Assembly (NCBI GenBank): GCA_002721275.1 | Contig: PBJZ01000012.1 | Location: forward strand, 1 to 39,211 | DNA from: Flavobacteriaceae bacterium | GTDB lineage: Bacteria > Bacteroidota > Bacteroidia > Flavobacteriales > Flavobacteriaceae | Direction of reading: 5' to 3' | Length of the DNA: 39,211 nt | In this document: in pieces, positions 10,054 to 17,269 of the stretch | Layout: every line of letters begins with the position of its first letter | Position numbering within the stretch: the first letter of the stretch is position 1 | The notes under the pieces: model-generated | Seen by the model: the letters and a program-made list of their open reading frames with translations, nothing else | Told to the model about the DNA's origin: nothing | Databases searched by the model: none | Translations under genes and position numbers: made by a program

Positions 10054-10884
10054 ATGTTTTTTAAGACTACTTCCCAAAGAAAATCTTTCGCAATCACAAC
10101 ATTATCAATAATTATTTTTTTGTTCTTATTGTCATTTGTTGGATTAAAATATTTAGATCCGCCTATTGAATTCGGTATGGAAGTAAATTTTGGTTTTTCT
10201 AGTGAAGGATTTGGAGACGAAGTAAATAATACAAATAAAGATAAATTAAACCCGATAGAGGATTACGAAATATTTAATAGAAATTTAATTGATAAAAATA
10301 CGTCCGTTTCCATGAATAAGACAATTAATAATTATTCTGATGATTTAAAAATAAATAAAAACCAAAATGATTCTTTAACACAACCAAATGAAAATAATAA
10401 TAATTTTATAAATAAAACCTTTGAGTCTAAAAATCTCGAGATTAGTGACAATACTAAATCAATACTTTCAAATTTGATAACTCGTCAAATTAGTACTAAA
10501 AATCAAGTGCAAGGAGAGGGTGACATGGAAGATTTAGATGATAATGGAAGCAAAAAGGGTGATCTATATTCAACTATTTATTATGGTCAGGAGGGAAGAG
10601 GTGGTAACAGTATTGGATATGGTTTAAAAGGAAGAAATCTCCAGTATCAGGGAAAAGAAGTTCCTAAGTGTAATGAGTCAGGAACAGTAGTTGTTCGAAT
10701 AGTAGTGAATAAAAATGGTGATGTTGTCTCTGCTAAACCCGGAGTTAAGGGGACTACAAATAACCATCCATGTCTTATGAAACCTGCAAAACAAACTGCA
10801 TTAATGCACAAATGGTTTCCTGATAAAAATGCACCAGAAAGGCAAATTGGATTTGTACTGATTCAATTTAAAATTGTTGAATAA
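10054..10884 (+). CDS. TonB-like energy transducer with Asn-rich linker
   Basis: A 276-residue protein with an N-terminal membrane anchor (residues ~13-31), a long linker, and a C-terminal domain whose pattern GTVVVRIVVNKNGDVVSAKPGVKGT resembles the TonB C-terminal fold. The linker (~40-190) is rich in Asn, Asp and Lys, then Gly-rich near 183-197, instead of the Pro-Lys/Pro-Glu rods of classical TonB. It sits directly behind exbB and exbD, so it is expected to span the periplasm and pass the motor's energy to outer-membrane receptors. None of those receptors lies in this window. Function as transducer is inferred from context and the C-terminal domain. It is followed three bases later by folC. 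Confidence 0.75.
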   Translation: MFFKTTSQRKSFAITTLSIIIFLFLLSFVGLKYLDPPIEFGMEVNFGFSSEGFGDEVNNTNKDKLNPIEDYEIFNRNLIDKNTSVSMNKTINNYSDDLKINKNQNDSLTQPNENNNNFINKTFESKNLEISDNTKSILSNLITRQISTKNQVQGEGDMEDLDDNGSKKGDLYSTIYYGQEGRGGNSIGYGLKGRNLQYQGKEVPKCNESGTVVVRIVVNKNGDVVSAKPGVKGTTNNHPCLMKPAKQTALMHKWFPDKNAPERQIGFVLIQFKIVE

Positions 10885-10887
10885 CCA

Positions 10888-12099
10888 ATGAAATCATATT
10901 CTCAATCTATAGAGTACCTTTATACTAAGCTCCCAAACTATCAAAAATATGGTGCTAAGGATATGAGTTTTGGATTATCAAAAATCAAGTCCTTTTGTGA
11001 AGAATTAAATAATCCCCAAAATAAATTCAAAACTATTCACGTAGCCGGAACAAATGGAAAAGGAAGCGTAGCTCACATAGTCGCATCAATTATTCAATCA
11101 AAAGGATTAAGAGTGGGAATTTACTCTTCTCCTCATTTAATAGATTTTAGGGAGAGAATTAAAGTTAATGGGATAAATATTTCTAAAAATTTTGTAACAA
11201 ATTTCGTAAATAAGTATTTTGATTACATAGAGTTTTCTAAACTATCTTTTTTTGAACTTACTGTTGGGTTAGGTTTTGAATATTTTAATTGTAAAGATAT
11301 CGATTATGCAATAATCGAAGTAGGAATGGGGGGAAGGTTAGATGCGACTAATATTATAAATCCTGAAATTTCTATAATAACTAATATTGGATATGATCAT
11401 ACAGATTTTTTAGGTGATACATACTCAAAAATTGCTTTTGAAAAAGCTGGAATAATAAAAAATAAAGTTCCTGTAGTAATTGGCGAGACTAATGATGAAA
11501 CATTGCCAGTATTTAAGAATAAAGCAGACATAACTAATTCAAAAATTCTTTTTGTCAAATCATCTGAAAAAAACCATGTTACTGATCTTAACGGAATATA
11601 CCAACAAAGAAATATTGACACCGCAATATTAGCGGTAAAAAATTTAAAAAATTTCAAAATTTCTGATAAAGAAATACAAGTAGCAATAGCAAATGTTAAA
11701 AAAGCAACCAATTTTTTTGGGAGATGGGACATAATTTCAAAAAAGCCCAAGATTATAGTTGATGTGACTCACAATTTAGAAGGCTTCAATTCAATGCTAA
11801 AACAATTAAATAATGAAAAATATGATAAACTTCATCTTGTGCTTGGATTCGTTCAAGGAAAGGATGTAAAGTCTATATTTAAAATTTTACCTTCAGAATG
11901 CACATATTATTTGTGTTCACCAAAAATCAGTCGATCAATGCCCATAAATAATTTGACGCTTATAGCCAAAAAAATGAAGATAAAATATAAGTCATTTTCT
12001 TCCGTAATAAATGCATTTAATTCGGCAAAAATAGAGGCAAAATTAAATGATCTAGTAATTGTTTCAGGCAGTAATTTTGTTGTTGCAGAGGTTTTATAA
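10888..12099 (+). CDS. folC: Bifunctional folylpolyglutamate synthase / dihydrofolate synthase
   Basis: A 403-residue Mur-ligase-family enzyme that adds glutamate to dihydropteroate and to reduced folates in the cytoplasm. The ATP P-loop HVAGTNGKGSVAH covers residues 51-63. SSPHLIDFRERIKVNG follows near residue 82, the EVGMGGRLDATN motif near 142-153, ITNIGYDHTDFLG near 163, and the C-terminal ligase domain with GRWD and DVTHN near 287 and 297. Length is normal. It is the last gene of the nhaD-exbB-exbD-TonB-like run, only three bases from its neighbour. The pairing is probably positional rather than functional. Folate use links it to folA and thyA later in the window. Confidence 0.94.
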   Translation: MKSYSQSIEYLYTKLPNYQKYGAKDMSFGLSKIKSFCEELNNPQNKFKTIHVAGTNGKGSVAHIVASIIQSKGLRVGIYSSPHLIDFRERIKVNGINISKNFVTNFVNKYFDYIEFSKLSFFELTVGLGFEYFNCKDIDYAIIEVGMGGRLDATNIINPEISIITNIGYDHTDFLGDTYSKIAFEKAGIIKNKVPVVIGETNDETLPVFKNKADITNSKILFVKSSEKNHVTDLNGIYQQRNIDTAILAVKNLKNFKISDKEIQVAIANVKKATNFFGRWDIISKKPKIIVDVTHNLEGFNSMLKQLNNEKYDKLHLVLGFVQGKDVKSIFKILPSECTYYLCSPKISRSMPINNLTLIAKKMKIKYKSFSSVINAFNSAKIEAKLNDLVIVSGSNFVVAEVL

Positions 12100-12175
12100 T
12101 TTTATATACATACATAATGAATAAAAATTTATATTTGTTCCCACAAAAAATAGTCGAGAAGATTAATAATTCATG

Positions 12176-12194
12176 ACAATTTATTATTGTTTTT
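12176..12194 (+). terminator. Weak possible terminator after folC
   Basis: ACAAT (12176-12180) and ATTGT (12186-12190) form a five-pair AT-rich hairpin followed by TTTT. The stem is weak and could be chance in such AT-rich DNA. The spacer 12100-12218 holds nothing else convincing. Confidence 0.25.
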
Positions 12195-12218
12195 GATTGT
12201 AATTTTATAATAATATTA

Positions 12219-12293
12219 GGGCGCTTAGCTCAGTTGGTTCAGAGCATTTGGTTTACACCCAAAGGGTCGGGGGTTCGAATCCCTCAGCGCCCA
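12219..12293 (+). tRNA. tRNA-Val (anticodon TAC)
   Basis: A complete cloverleaf. The acceptor stem pairs GGGCGCT (12219-12225) with AGCGCCC (12286-12292), followed by discriminator A. The D-arm is GCTC...GAGC, the anticodon stem TTTGG/CCAAA encloses the loop TTTACAC (anticodon TAC), and the T-arm GGGGG-TTCGAAT-CCCTC has a near-perfect stem. CCA is not encoded. A TAATTTTA element at 12200-12207 may be its -7 promoter box. Confidence 0.95.
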
Positions 12294-12343
12294 CATTAAA
12301 ACTTTCAATAAATCTTGAGAGATGACTATTGCAAAAAAAAAAT

Positions 12344-12351
12344 TAACTTTG
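12344..12351 (+). promoter_or_regulatory. Possible -7 box for the MerC-like gene
   Basis: TAACTTTG is a full match to the Bacteroidetes -7 consensus TAnnTTTG and lies 40 bases before the start codon. TTG triplets lie upstream but at poor spacings (12 and 26 bases), so support is limited to the -7 element. Confidence 0.35.
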
Positions 12352-12391
12352 TTAAATCCGAAATTTTTAAATAGAGTAAAGAGTAAATGAT

Positions 12392-12802
12392 ATGAAGACA
12401 TTAAACATAAATTCAGATTACATAGGAGCTATATCAAGCATTTTATGTTTAATACATTGCATGTTGACCCCAGTATTTTTTTTATTTCAAGCTGATATTT
12501 GGTTTCTCAACAATGAATATAATTTTTCTTGGGATTTATTAAACTGCCTTTTTTTGATTGTTTCAATTTTAGCTGTTCATAGATCAATTAGAAACACTTC
12601 AAATGATAATATCAAAAGAATTATGTTTATTTTATGTACTTCTCTATCATTGTTAATTTTGAATGAAATTTTCGCGATATTTTTAATTCCAGAGTTTTTC
12701 ATTTACATCTTGGCTATATCTCTTGCACTTGCTCACATATATAATCTCAACTACTGTAGATGTGACGATGATAATTGTTGTAGTAAAACTATAAGAAACT
12801 AA
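12392..12802 (+). CDS. MerC-like small membrane protein
   Basis: A 136-residue membrane protein with about four hydrophobic segments. The N-terminal segment carries CLIHC (Cys19, His22, Cys23), resembling the Cys pair in the first helix of MerC-domain proteins. The C-terminus is a short polar, Cys-rich tail (YCRCDDDNCC). MerC proteins move Hg(II) or other soft metals across the inner membrane. In Bacteroidetes such domains are often found outside mercury operons, so a general metal role is equally possible. No merA, merR or metal regulator is nearby. The next gene (secreted nuclease-fold protein) follows after 21 bases on the same strand. Substrate unknown. Confidence 0.7.
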   Translation: MKTLNINSDYIGAISSILCLIHCMLTPVFFLFQADIWFLNNEYNFSWDLLNCLFLIVSILAVHRSIRNTSNDNIKRIMFILCTSLSLLILNEIFAIFLIPEFFIYILAISLALAHIYNLNYCRCDDDNCCSKTIRN

Positions 12803-12823
12803 ATACCTTAACAAATAATTTTT

Positions 12824-13639
12824 TTGAGAAATTTGATTTTCCTACTTTTTTTATTCTTTTTAAATTGTGAAGAATTAAAAATTATTTCCTACAACATTAG
12901 ATATGAAGGTCCAAACGAAACTCTGAACTCTTGGGAGTCAAGGAAGTCATATGTTAGCGAATTTTTAATCAATGAAAACCCTGATTTCGCCGGCTTGCAG
13001 GAGGTTACAAATTCTCAGCTAAAATACTTATCAAAATCCCTGACAAATCATAGTTATATAGGAGTTGGACGAGATGATGGTCTTGAAAAAGGTGAATACA
13101 GTCCAATATTTTTCAATAAAAAAAAATTTAAAATTTTAATTGAAGACACTTTTTGGTTATCTGATACACCAAATAAAATATCAGTAGGCTGGGATGCATC
13201 AATGAAAAGGATATGTACATATGGATTATTTGAGAATTTATTTTCAAAAAAAAGAATTTGGGTGCTAAATACTCATTTTGATCATATAGGTATTAAGGCT
13301 AGAAAAAGATCAACAGATTTAATATTAAAAGTGATTAATGAATTAAATTCGAAAAATGAGCATCTGATTTTGATGGGTGATTTTAATTTGGAAGATGATA
13401 CTTCTTCAATAAAAAAAATCCAAAATCAGTTAGATGATGTTCTCTTTGGTATAAAAAAATCAAAAAAAAATTACTCAACATACAATGGATTCAGTAAAGA
13501 TGAAATATTTAAGAAAAGAATTGATTATATCTTTACACAAAACTTAAAAAATATAAAATCCCAACACGTTTATATTAAAACTGATTCGTATTTTTGGGTG
13601 TCTGATCACAACCCCGTGGTTGCAAGAGTCAAGATGTAA
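12824..13639 (+). CDS. Secreted endonuclease/exonuclease/phosphatase-family protein
   Basis: A 271-residue protein of the EEP (DNase I-like / exonuclease III-like) superfamily. Family motifs: ISYNIRYEG near residue 21, the catalytic Glu in GLQEV near 58, NTHFDH near 149, GDFNLEDD near 186, and the terminal SDHNPVVA near 259-266. These give the metal site and the His-Asp pair. The N-terminus is hydrophobic and ends in LFFLNC, suggesting export and possibly lipid anchoring. The start is TTG at 12824: an in-frame TAA lies at 12809-12811 and there is no ATG before the hydrophobic segment. Such proteins act on nucleic acids, phospholipids or sugar phosphates; the substrate cannot be told from sequence. 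Confidence 0.85.
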   Translation: MRNLIFLLFLFFLNCEELKIISYNIRYEGPNETLNSWESRKSYVSEFLINENPDFAGLQEVTNSQLKYLSKSLTNHSYIGVGRDDGLEKGEYSPIFFNKKKFKILIEDTFWLSDTPNKISVGWDASMKRICTYGLFENLFSKKRIWVLNTHFDHIGIKARKRSTDLILKVINELNSKNEHLILMGDFNLEDDTSSIKKIQNQLDDVLFGIKKSKKNYSTYNGFSKDEIFKKRIDYIFTQNLKNIKSQHVYIKTDSYFWVSDHNPVVARVKM

Positions 13640-13650
13640 GTATTATAAAG

Positions 13651-14430
13651 TTATTTAGTTTTTTTGAAAATAGATAACATTTTTTCTCGCTGTTCATATG
13701 CTAGAACTTCGTCAACAAGGATTCTTCCACTGTGTTCGTCCATAATAATTTTTTGTCTTGAAGCAATTTCCATTTGTGTTTGTGGGGGTATCGAAAAATA
13801 AGATCCACCAGCAGCTCCTCTTTCAACAGGAACAATTGCCAGGCCGTTTTTCACACTATTTCTTATCTTTTGGTAAGTATTAACCAAGTGTTCCTCTATA
13901 TTTTTAGAATACTCGCTTGATTTTTTTATAAGCAATTTTTCTTCCTTTTCAGTTTCATTCATTATTGAATTTAACTCATCATTTTTAGCATCTAAATGAG
14001 TATTCCTTTCATCTAACTTTAAATTTATCTCTTCAATATCAGATGTAGATTGTTCAGACTTTATCTGAAACTCTTTTATTTTCTTTTCTGATAATTCAAT
14101 TTCTAATTTTTGGAACTCTTGTTCTTTTTGGATCGAATTATATTCCCTATTATTTCTAACATTCTTTAATTTAGCTTCGTACTTTTTTTCCTCCTCTTTA
14201 GCTACTTCGATGTTATTTTTTTCGTTAGCAATTTGGTTTTGGAATTCATCAAATTCCATTTGAAAAGTATCTAGTCGTTTTTTTAAGGCCTCAATTTCCA
14301 CTTCTAAATCCTCAACTTCTAGAGGTAACTCACCTCTAACACTTCTAATTTCATCAATTCGTGAGTCGATTAATTGTAAATCAAATAATGATCGAAGTTT
14401 GTCCTCTACTGTAATTTCTTTTTTTGCCAT
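13651..14430 (-). CDS. Coiled-coil protein of the C4 zinc-ribbon family, zinc ribbon lost
   Basis: A 259-residue, highly charged protein, mostly coiled coil (residues ~30-180), with a C-terminal domain matching the family described as C4-type zinc-ribbon domain proteins. In typical members the C-terminal domain binds zinc through two CxxC pairs, the second in a CGRIL context. Here the equivalent segment reads IIMDEHSGRILVDEVLAYE, and the whole protein contains no cysteine, so zinc cannot be bound in that way. The surrounding pattern (VPVERGAAGGSYFSIPPQTQMEIASRQ would be its counterpart, split around residues 202-228) is well kept. It lies two bases after the Nif3 gene, a pair often conserved in Bacteroidetes. 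Function unknown; a nucleic-acid-binding role has been suggested for the family. Confidence 0.85.
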   Translation of the reverse strand: MAKKEITVEDKLRSLFDLQLIDSRIDEIRSVRGELPLEVEDLEVEIEALKKRLDTFQMEFDEFQNQIANEKNNIEVAKEEEKKYEAKLKNVRNNREYNSIQKEQEFQKLEIELSEKKIKEFQIKSEQSTSDIEEINLKLDERNTHLDAKNDELNSIMNETEKEEKLLIKKSSEYSKNIEEHLVNTYQKIRNSVKNGLAIVPVERGAAGGSYFSIPPQTQMEIASRQKIIMDEHSGRILVDEVLAYEQREKMLSIFKKTK

Positions 14431-14432
14431 TT

Positions 14433-15215
14433 TTAAAAATAATTTACCGGATTTGTATTTGTGGTTGCTAAAACGATTGCAAAACTAGGGAATTTTTTGC
14501 TAAGATAGTTATGGATTAAATTTTTTGTAAACTGTTCACTCTCAAAGTGACCAATATCAAATAAAACAATTTTATTGTTAGCTTCGAAAAAATTATGATA
14601 TTTGAGGTCTGCTGTCACATATGCATCTGCATTTTGACTAATTGCTTTATCAATACCAAACGCTCCTGATCCACCCAAAACAGCAATTCTTTTTATTTTT
14701 TTTCCAATAAATCTACTGTGCCTTATTAAATTGGTCTTCATTTTATCTTTCAGATAAATTATAAATTCATTTTCATTAAGACATTTTTTTAATTCTCCAA
14801 TTCTTCCCATACCTATGTACTTATTATTTTCTTTTGGAATAAGTATTTTTGTATTTATAAGCCCAAGTTTTTTTGATATCACATAATTGACTCCTTCAGC
14901 GTGATTGTCAAGAGATGTGTGAATAGAGTATATTGAAACTTTATTTTCAATTGCTTTTATTATTGTTTTTTCAACGTAAGAATTACTTGTCAATTTTTTT
15001 AAACCCTTGAAAATTATTGGGTGAAAACTTACTATTAGATTACAATTTTTCTCAATAGCTTCATCAATAATTTTTTCTGTTGTATCCAAAGAAACAATTA
15101 CTCCTGTTATATCATTATCAGAATTACCTATGATTAAACCAACGTTATCAAATTCCTCAGATTGGTTTGTTGGTGTCCAAAGCTCGATGGCATCTATTAC
15201 TTTTTGAATCTTCAT
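14433..15215 (-). CDS. Nif3/YbgI-family dinuclear metal-centre protein (short form)
   Basis: A 260-residue protein starting MKIQKVIDAIELWTP. The frame is open further upstream, but that extension would overlap lpxK on the other strand and has no family similarity, so the ATG at 15213-15215 is preferred. Metal-site motifs: FHPIIF at 64-69 (His65), IHTSLDNHAEG with His99 and Asp103, and GHFESE with His223 and Glu227, the same spacing as in E. coli YbgI. Many Bacteroidetes homologues are ~365 residues, with a PII-like domain inserted between KILIPK and GMGxIGEL. Here that junction (residues 124-141) is direct, so the insert is absent. Family members have been linked to GTP cyclohydrolase-like or hydrolase activity, but the true role is unsettled. 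Confidence 0.88.
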   Translation of the reverse strand: MKIQKVIDAIELWTPTNQSEEFDNVGLIIGNSDNDITGVIVSLDTTEKIIDEAIEKNCNLIVSFHPIIFKGLKKLTSNSYVEKTIIKAIENKVSIYSIHTSLDNHAEGVNYVISKKLGLINTKILIPKENNKYIGMGRIGELKKCLNENEFIIYLKDKMKTNLIRHSRFIGKKIKRIAVLGGSGAFGIDKAISQNADAYVTADLKYHNFFEANNKIVLFDIGHFESEQFTKNLIHNYLSKKFPSFAIVLATTNTNPVNYF

Positions 15216-15232
15216 TTTTAGATGTTGATATA

Positions 15233-15240
15233 CAAATATA
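15233..15240 (-). promoter_or_regulatory. Possible -7 box for the Nif3 gene
   Basis: The minus strand reads TATATTTG, matching TAnnTTTG, 18 bases before the Nif3 start codon, in the 43-base divergent gap with lpxK. No -33 box is seen at 19 bases, so this is a half-site only. Confidence 0.3.
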
Positions 15241-15258
15241 GTATTATCTTTAAGTGAG

Positions 15259-16282
15259 ATGAAATTGATACGAATTTTACTAAGTCCTTTAGTTATTTTA
15301 AATGGTGTTTTTGTTGTTATTCGTAATATTTTGTTTAATCTAAATATCCTTAAGAAAAATCTCACAGATATTTTTTCTATTGGAGTAGGAAATCTATCTA
15401 TGGGTGGTTCTGGGAAATCCATACTTGTAGACTATCTTATCTCAACAAATTTAAAAAGTAATCAAATTTCTGTAATTAGCAGAGGTTATGGAAGAAAATC
15501 AAATGGGTTGATAATAGCTAACCTGAATAGTAGTGCTGATGAAATTGGGGATGAACCATATCAATATTTGACGAAATACCCTAGTGTAAAAGTTATTGTT
15601 TCAGAAAAAAGAATTACTGCTCTTGAAAAAATATCAGAACTAGGTCTTAAAACTGATTTGTTAATTTTTGATGATATAATGCAACATAGGTCAATTCTCA
15701 CAAATCACCTAATAATTACCACAACTTTTAACAATCCCTTTTTTAATGATTATTTATTTCCATATGGAAATTTAAGGGAGTTTAGAGTTGAAAAAAAAAA
15801 GAGGAAACACAATACTTGTAACAAAATGTCCCAAAAAATTAAGCTCTGAAGATAAAATAAAGATTGTAAATAGAATGAGAATTGATAAAAATCAAAAAGT
15901 TTTTTTTTCGTTTATCAAATATTCCAAATTTTTAAAAAACTCATTTGAAAAAATTAATTTTGATACATTAAAAAATAAAAAAATAACATTGGTTACCGGT
16001 ATAGCTGACCCTTCAGACTTAGTTTCATTTTTAGATTCAAAAGAAATTAATTTTACTCATTTAAAATTTAAAGACCATTTTAACTTCAATAAAAAAGCTG
16101 TTTCAAAAATCATTAATGTAGCAAAAAATTCAATTATTTTGACAACGGAAAAGGATTATGGAAGATTATTTCCTTTTTTGAAATCTAGTAAGCTTTATTT
16201 TTTACCAGTAGAGCTTTCTTTTTTTTCTGAAAGTGATGAAATTGATTTTAATAGAAGGATAAAATCTTCATACTCCTCATGA
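15259..16282 (+). pseudogene. lpxK: Tetraacyldisaccharide 4'-kinase, frameshifted at a ten-A run
   Basis: LpxK phosphorylates the lipid A disaccharide at the inner membrane, the step just before Kdo addition by WaaA. The first frame (15259-15849) carries the N-terminal membrane segment, the Walker A motif GNLSMGGSGKS (residues 44-54) and DDIMQHR (138-144). It then leaves the family frame at REFRVEKKK. The second frame (from ~15788) continues as KRGNTILVTKCP and includes VTGIADPS and TTEKDYGRL, all typical of the LpxK C-terminus. Removing one A from the run 15791-15800 joins them seamlessly as REFRVEKKRGNTILVTKCP and gives 340 residues, the expected length. Either the gene is mutated, or slippage restores the product, or the extra A is a sequencing error. 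The WaaA gene in the same window is intact, which argues against real loss. Confidence 0.9.
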
Positions 16283-16292
16283 AATCTAATGG

Positions 16293-17240
16293 TCAGCTAA
16301 TATGCTTGTGGGCTTTGTATGATGAGCGAACAAGAGGGCCACTCTCAACGTGTTTAAACCCTAGATTTAAAGCATATTTTTCATACTTTTTGAAATCGTC
16401 AGGAGTTATAAACGATGAAACTGGTAAATGATTTTTTGTTGGTTGTAAGTATTGTCCCATGGTAACAATATCTACTTTGACTTTATTTAAATCGTTTAAT
16501 GTTTCATAAACTTCATCCTCTGTCTCACCAAGCCCTAGCATAATTCCAGACTTAGTTCTACTAACTCCTTGTTCTTTTAGATAATTTAAAACCTCAAGAC
16601 TTCTGTCATATTTGGCTTGTATTCTTACTTCTCGAGTCAGTCTTCTTACTGTCTCTAAGTTGTGTGATATAACCTCTGGCGCAACTTGAATTAGTCTATC
16701 AATATTAATTTTATTCCCTTGAAAATCAGGAATAAGAGTTTCGAGAGTTGTGTTTGGATTTAATCTTCTGATAGCATTCACAGACTCTGCCCAAATGATT
16801 GAGCCCATATCCTTTAAATCGTCACGATCAACAGATGTAATAACAGCGTGCTTAATTCCCATTTTATGAATTGATTGAGCAACTTTCTCGGGTTCAGCCC
16901 AATCGACTGCTGAAGGTCTACCAGTCTTTACTGCACAAAATCCACATGATCTTGTACATATGTTGCCAAGGATCATAAATGTCGCAGTACCTTCAGCCCA
17001 ACATTCCCCCATATTTGGACAACTTCCAGATGTACATATTGTGTTTAATTTATATTTGTCAACTAAATTTCTAAGATCATTATATTTTTTTCCAATGGGT
17101 AATTTAACCCTGATCCATTTAGGTTTGGATACTTTACTTTTTTTAAAGGTTTTTTCTCCTTTTGATCGAATTTCAGGCAGAGAAAGACTGCCAAACTCAG
17201 GTTGTTTTTTTTCTAAAATAACTTTATCTAAAACCTCCAC
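16293..17240 (-). CDS. lipA: Lipoyl synthase
   Basis: A 315-residue radical-SAM enzyme that inserts two sulfurs into protein-bound octanoyl groups to make lipoate on 2-oxoacid dehydrogenases. The auxiliary [4Fe-4S] cluster ligands Cys69, Cys74 and Cys80 (CTSGSCPNMGEC) and the radical-SAM CxxxCxxC (Cys95, Cys99, Cys102 in CTRSCGFC) are present. The C-terminal RSSY motif that supplies the serine ligand is at 306-309. The N-terminal ~40 residues are a variable extension. It is the last gene of a minus-strand run behind a sigma factor and an Nramp-type transporter, 29 bases downstream of the latter. It ends 10 bases from the convergent lpxK. It would serve pyruvate dehydrogenase, whose E1 beta gene is also in the window. 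Confidence 0.97.
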   Translation of the reverse strand: MEVLDKVILEKKQPEFGSLSLPEIRSKGEKTFKKSKVSKPKWIRVKLPIGKKYNDLRNLVDKYKLNTICTSGSCPNMGECWAEGTATFMILGNICTRSCGFCAVKTGRPSAVDWAEPEKVAQSIHKMGIKHAVITSVDRDDLKDMGSIIWAESVNAIRRLNPNTTLETLIPDFQGNKINIDRLIQVAPEVISHNLETVRRLTREVRIQAKYDRSLEVLNYLKEQGVSRTKSGIMLGLGETEDEVYETLNDLNKVKVDIVTMGQYLQPTKNHLPVSSFITPDDFKKYEKYALNLGFKHVESGPLVRSSYKAHKHIS

Positions 17241-17269
17241 TTTTTTTTTTTCAAAGATACAAAACTTCT

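Noticed and set aside
11397-11750. 117-residue open frame opposite folC
   Set aside because: It lies fully within the well-supported folC gene and has no domain-like features or start context.
12117-12176. Nineteen-codon frame between folC and tRNA-Val
   Set aside because: Too short to judge, no neighbour coupling, and its composition is that of the AT-rich spacer.
15216-15422. Longer N-terminus for the Nif3 gene on the minus strand
   Set aside because: The frame stays open, but the extra 69 residues lie opposite the lpxK coding sequence, show no family similarity and precede a normal family start (MKIQKV).
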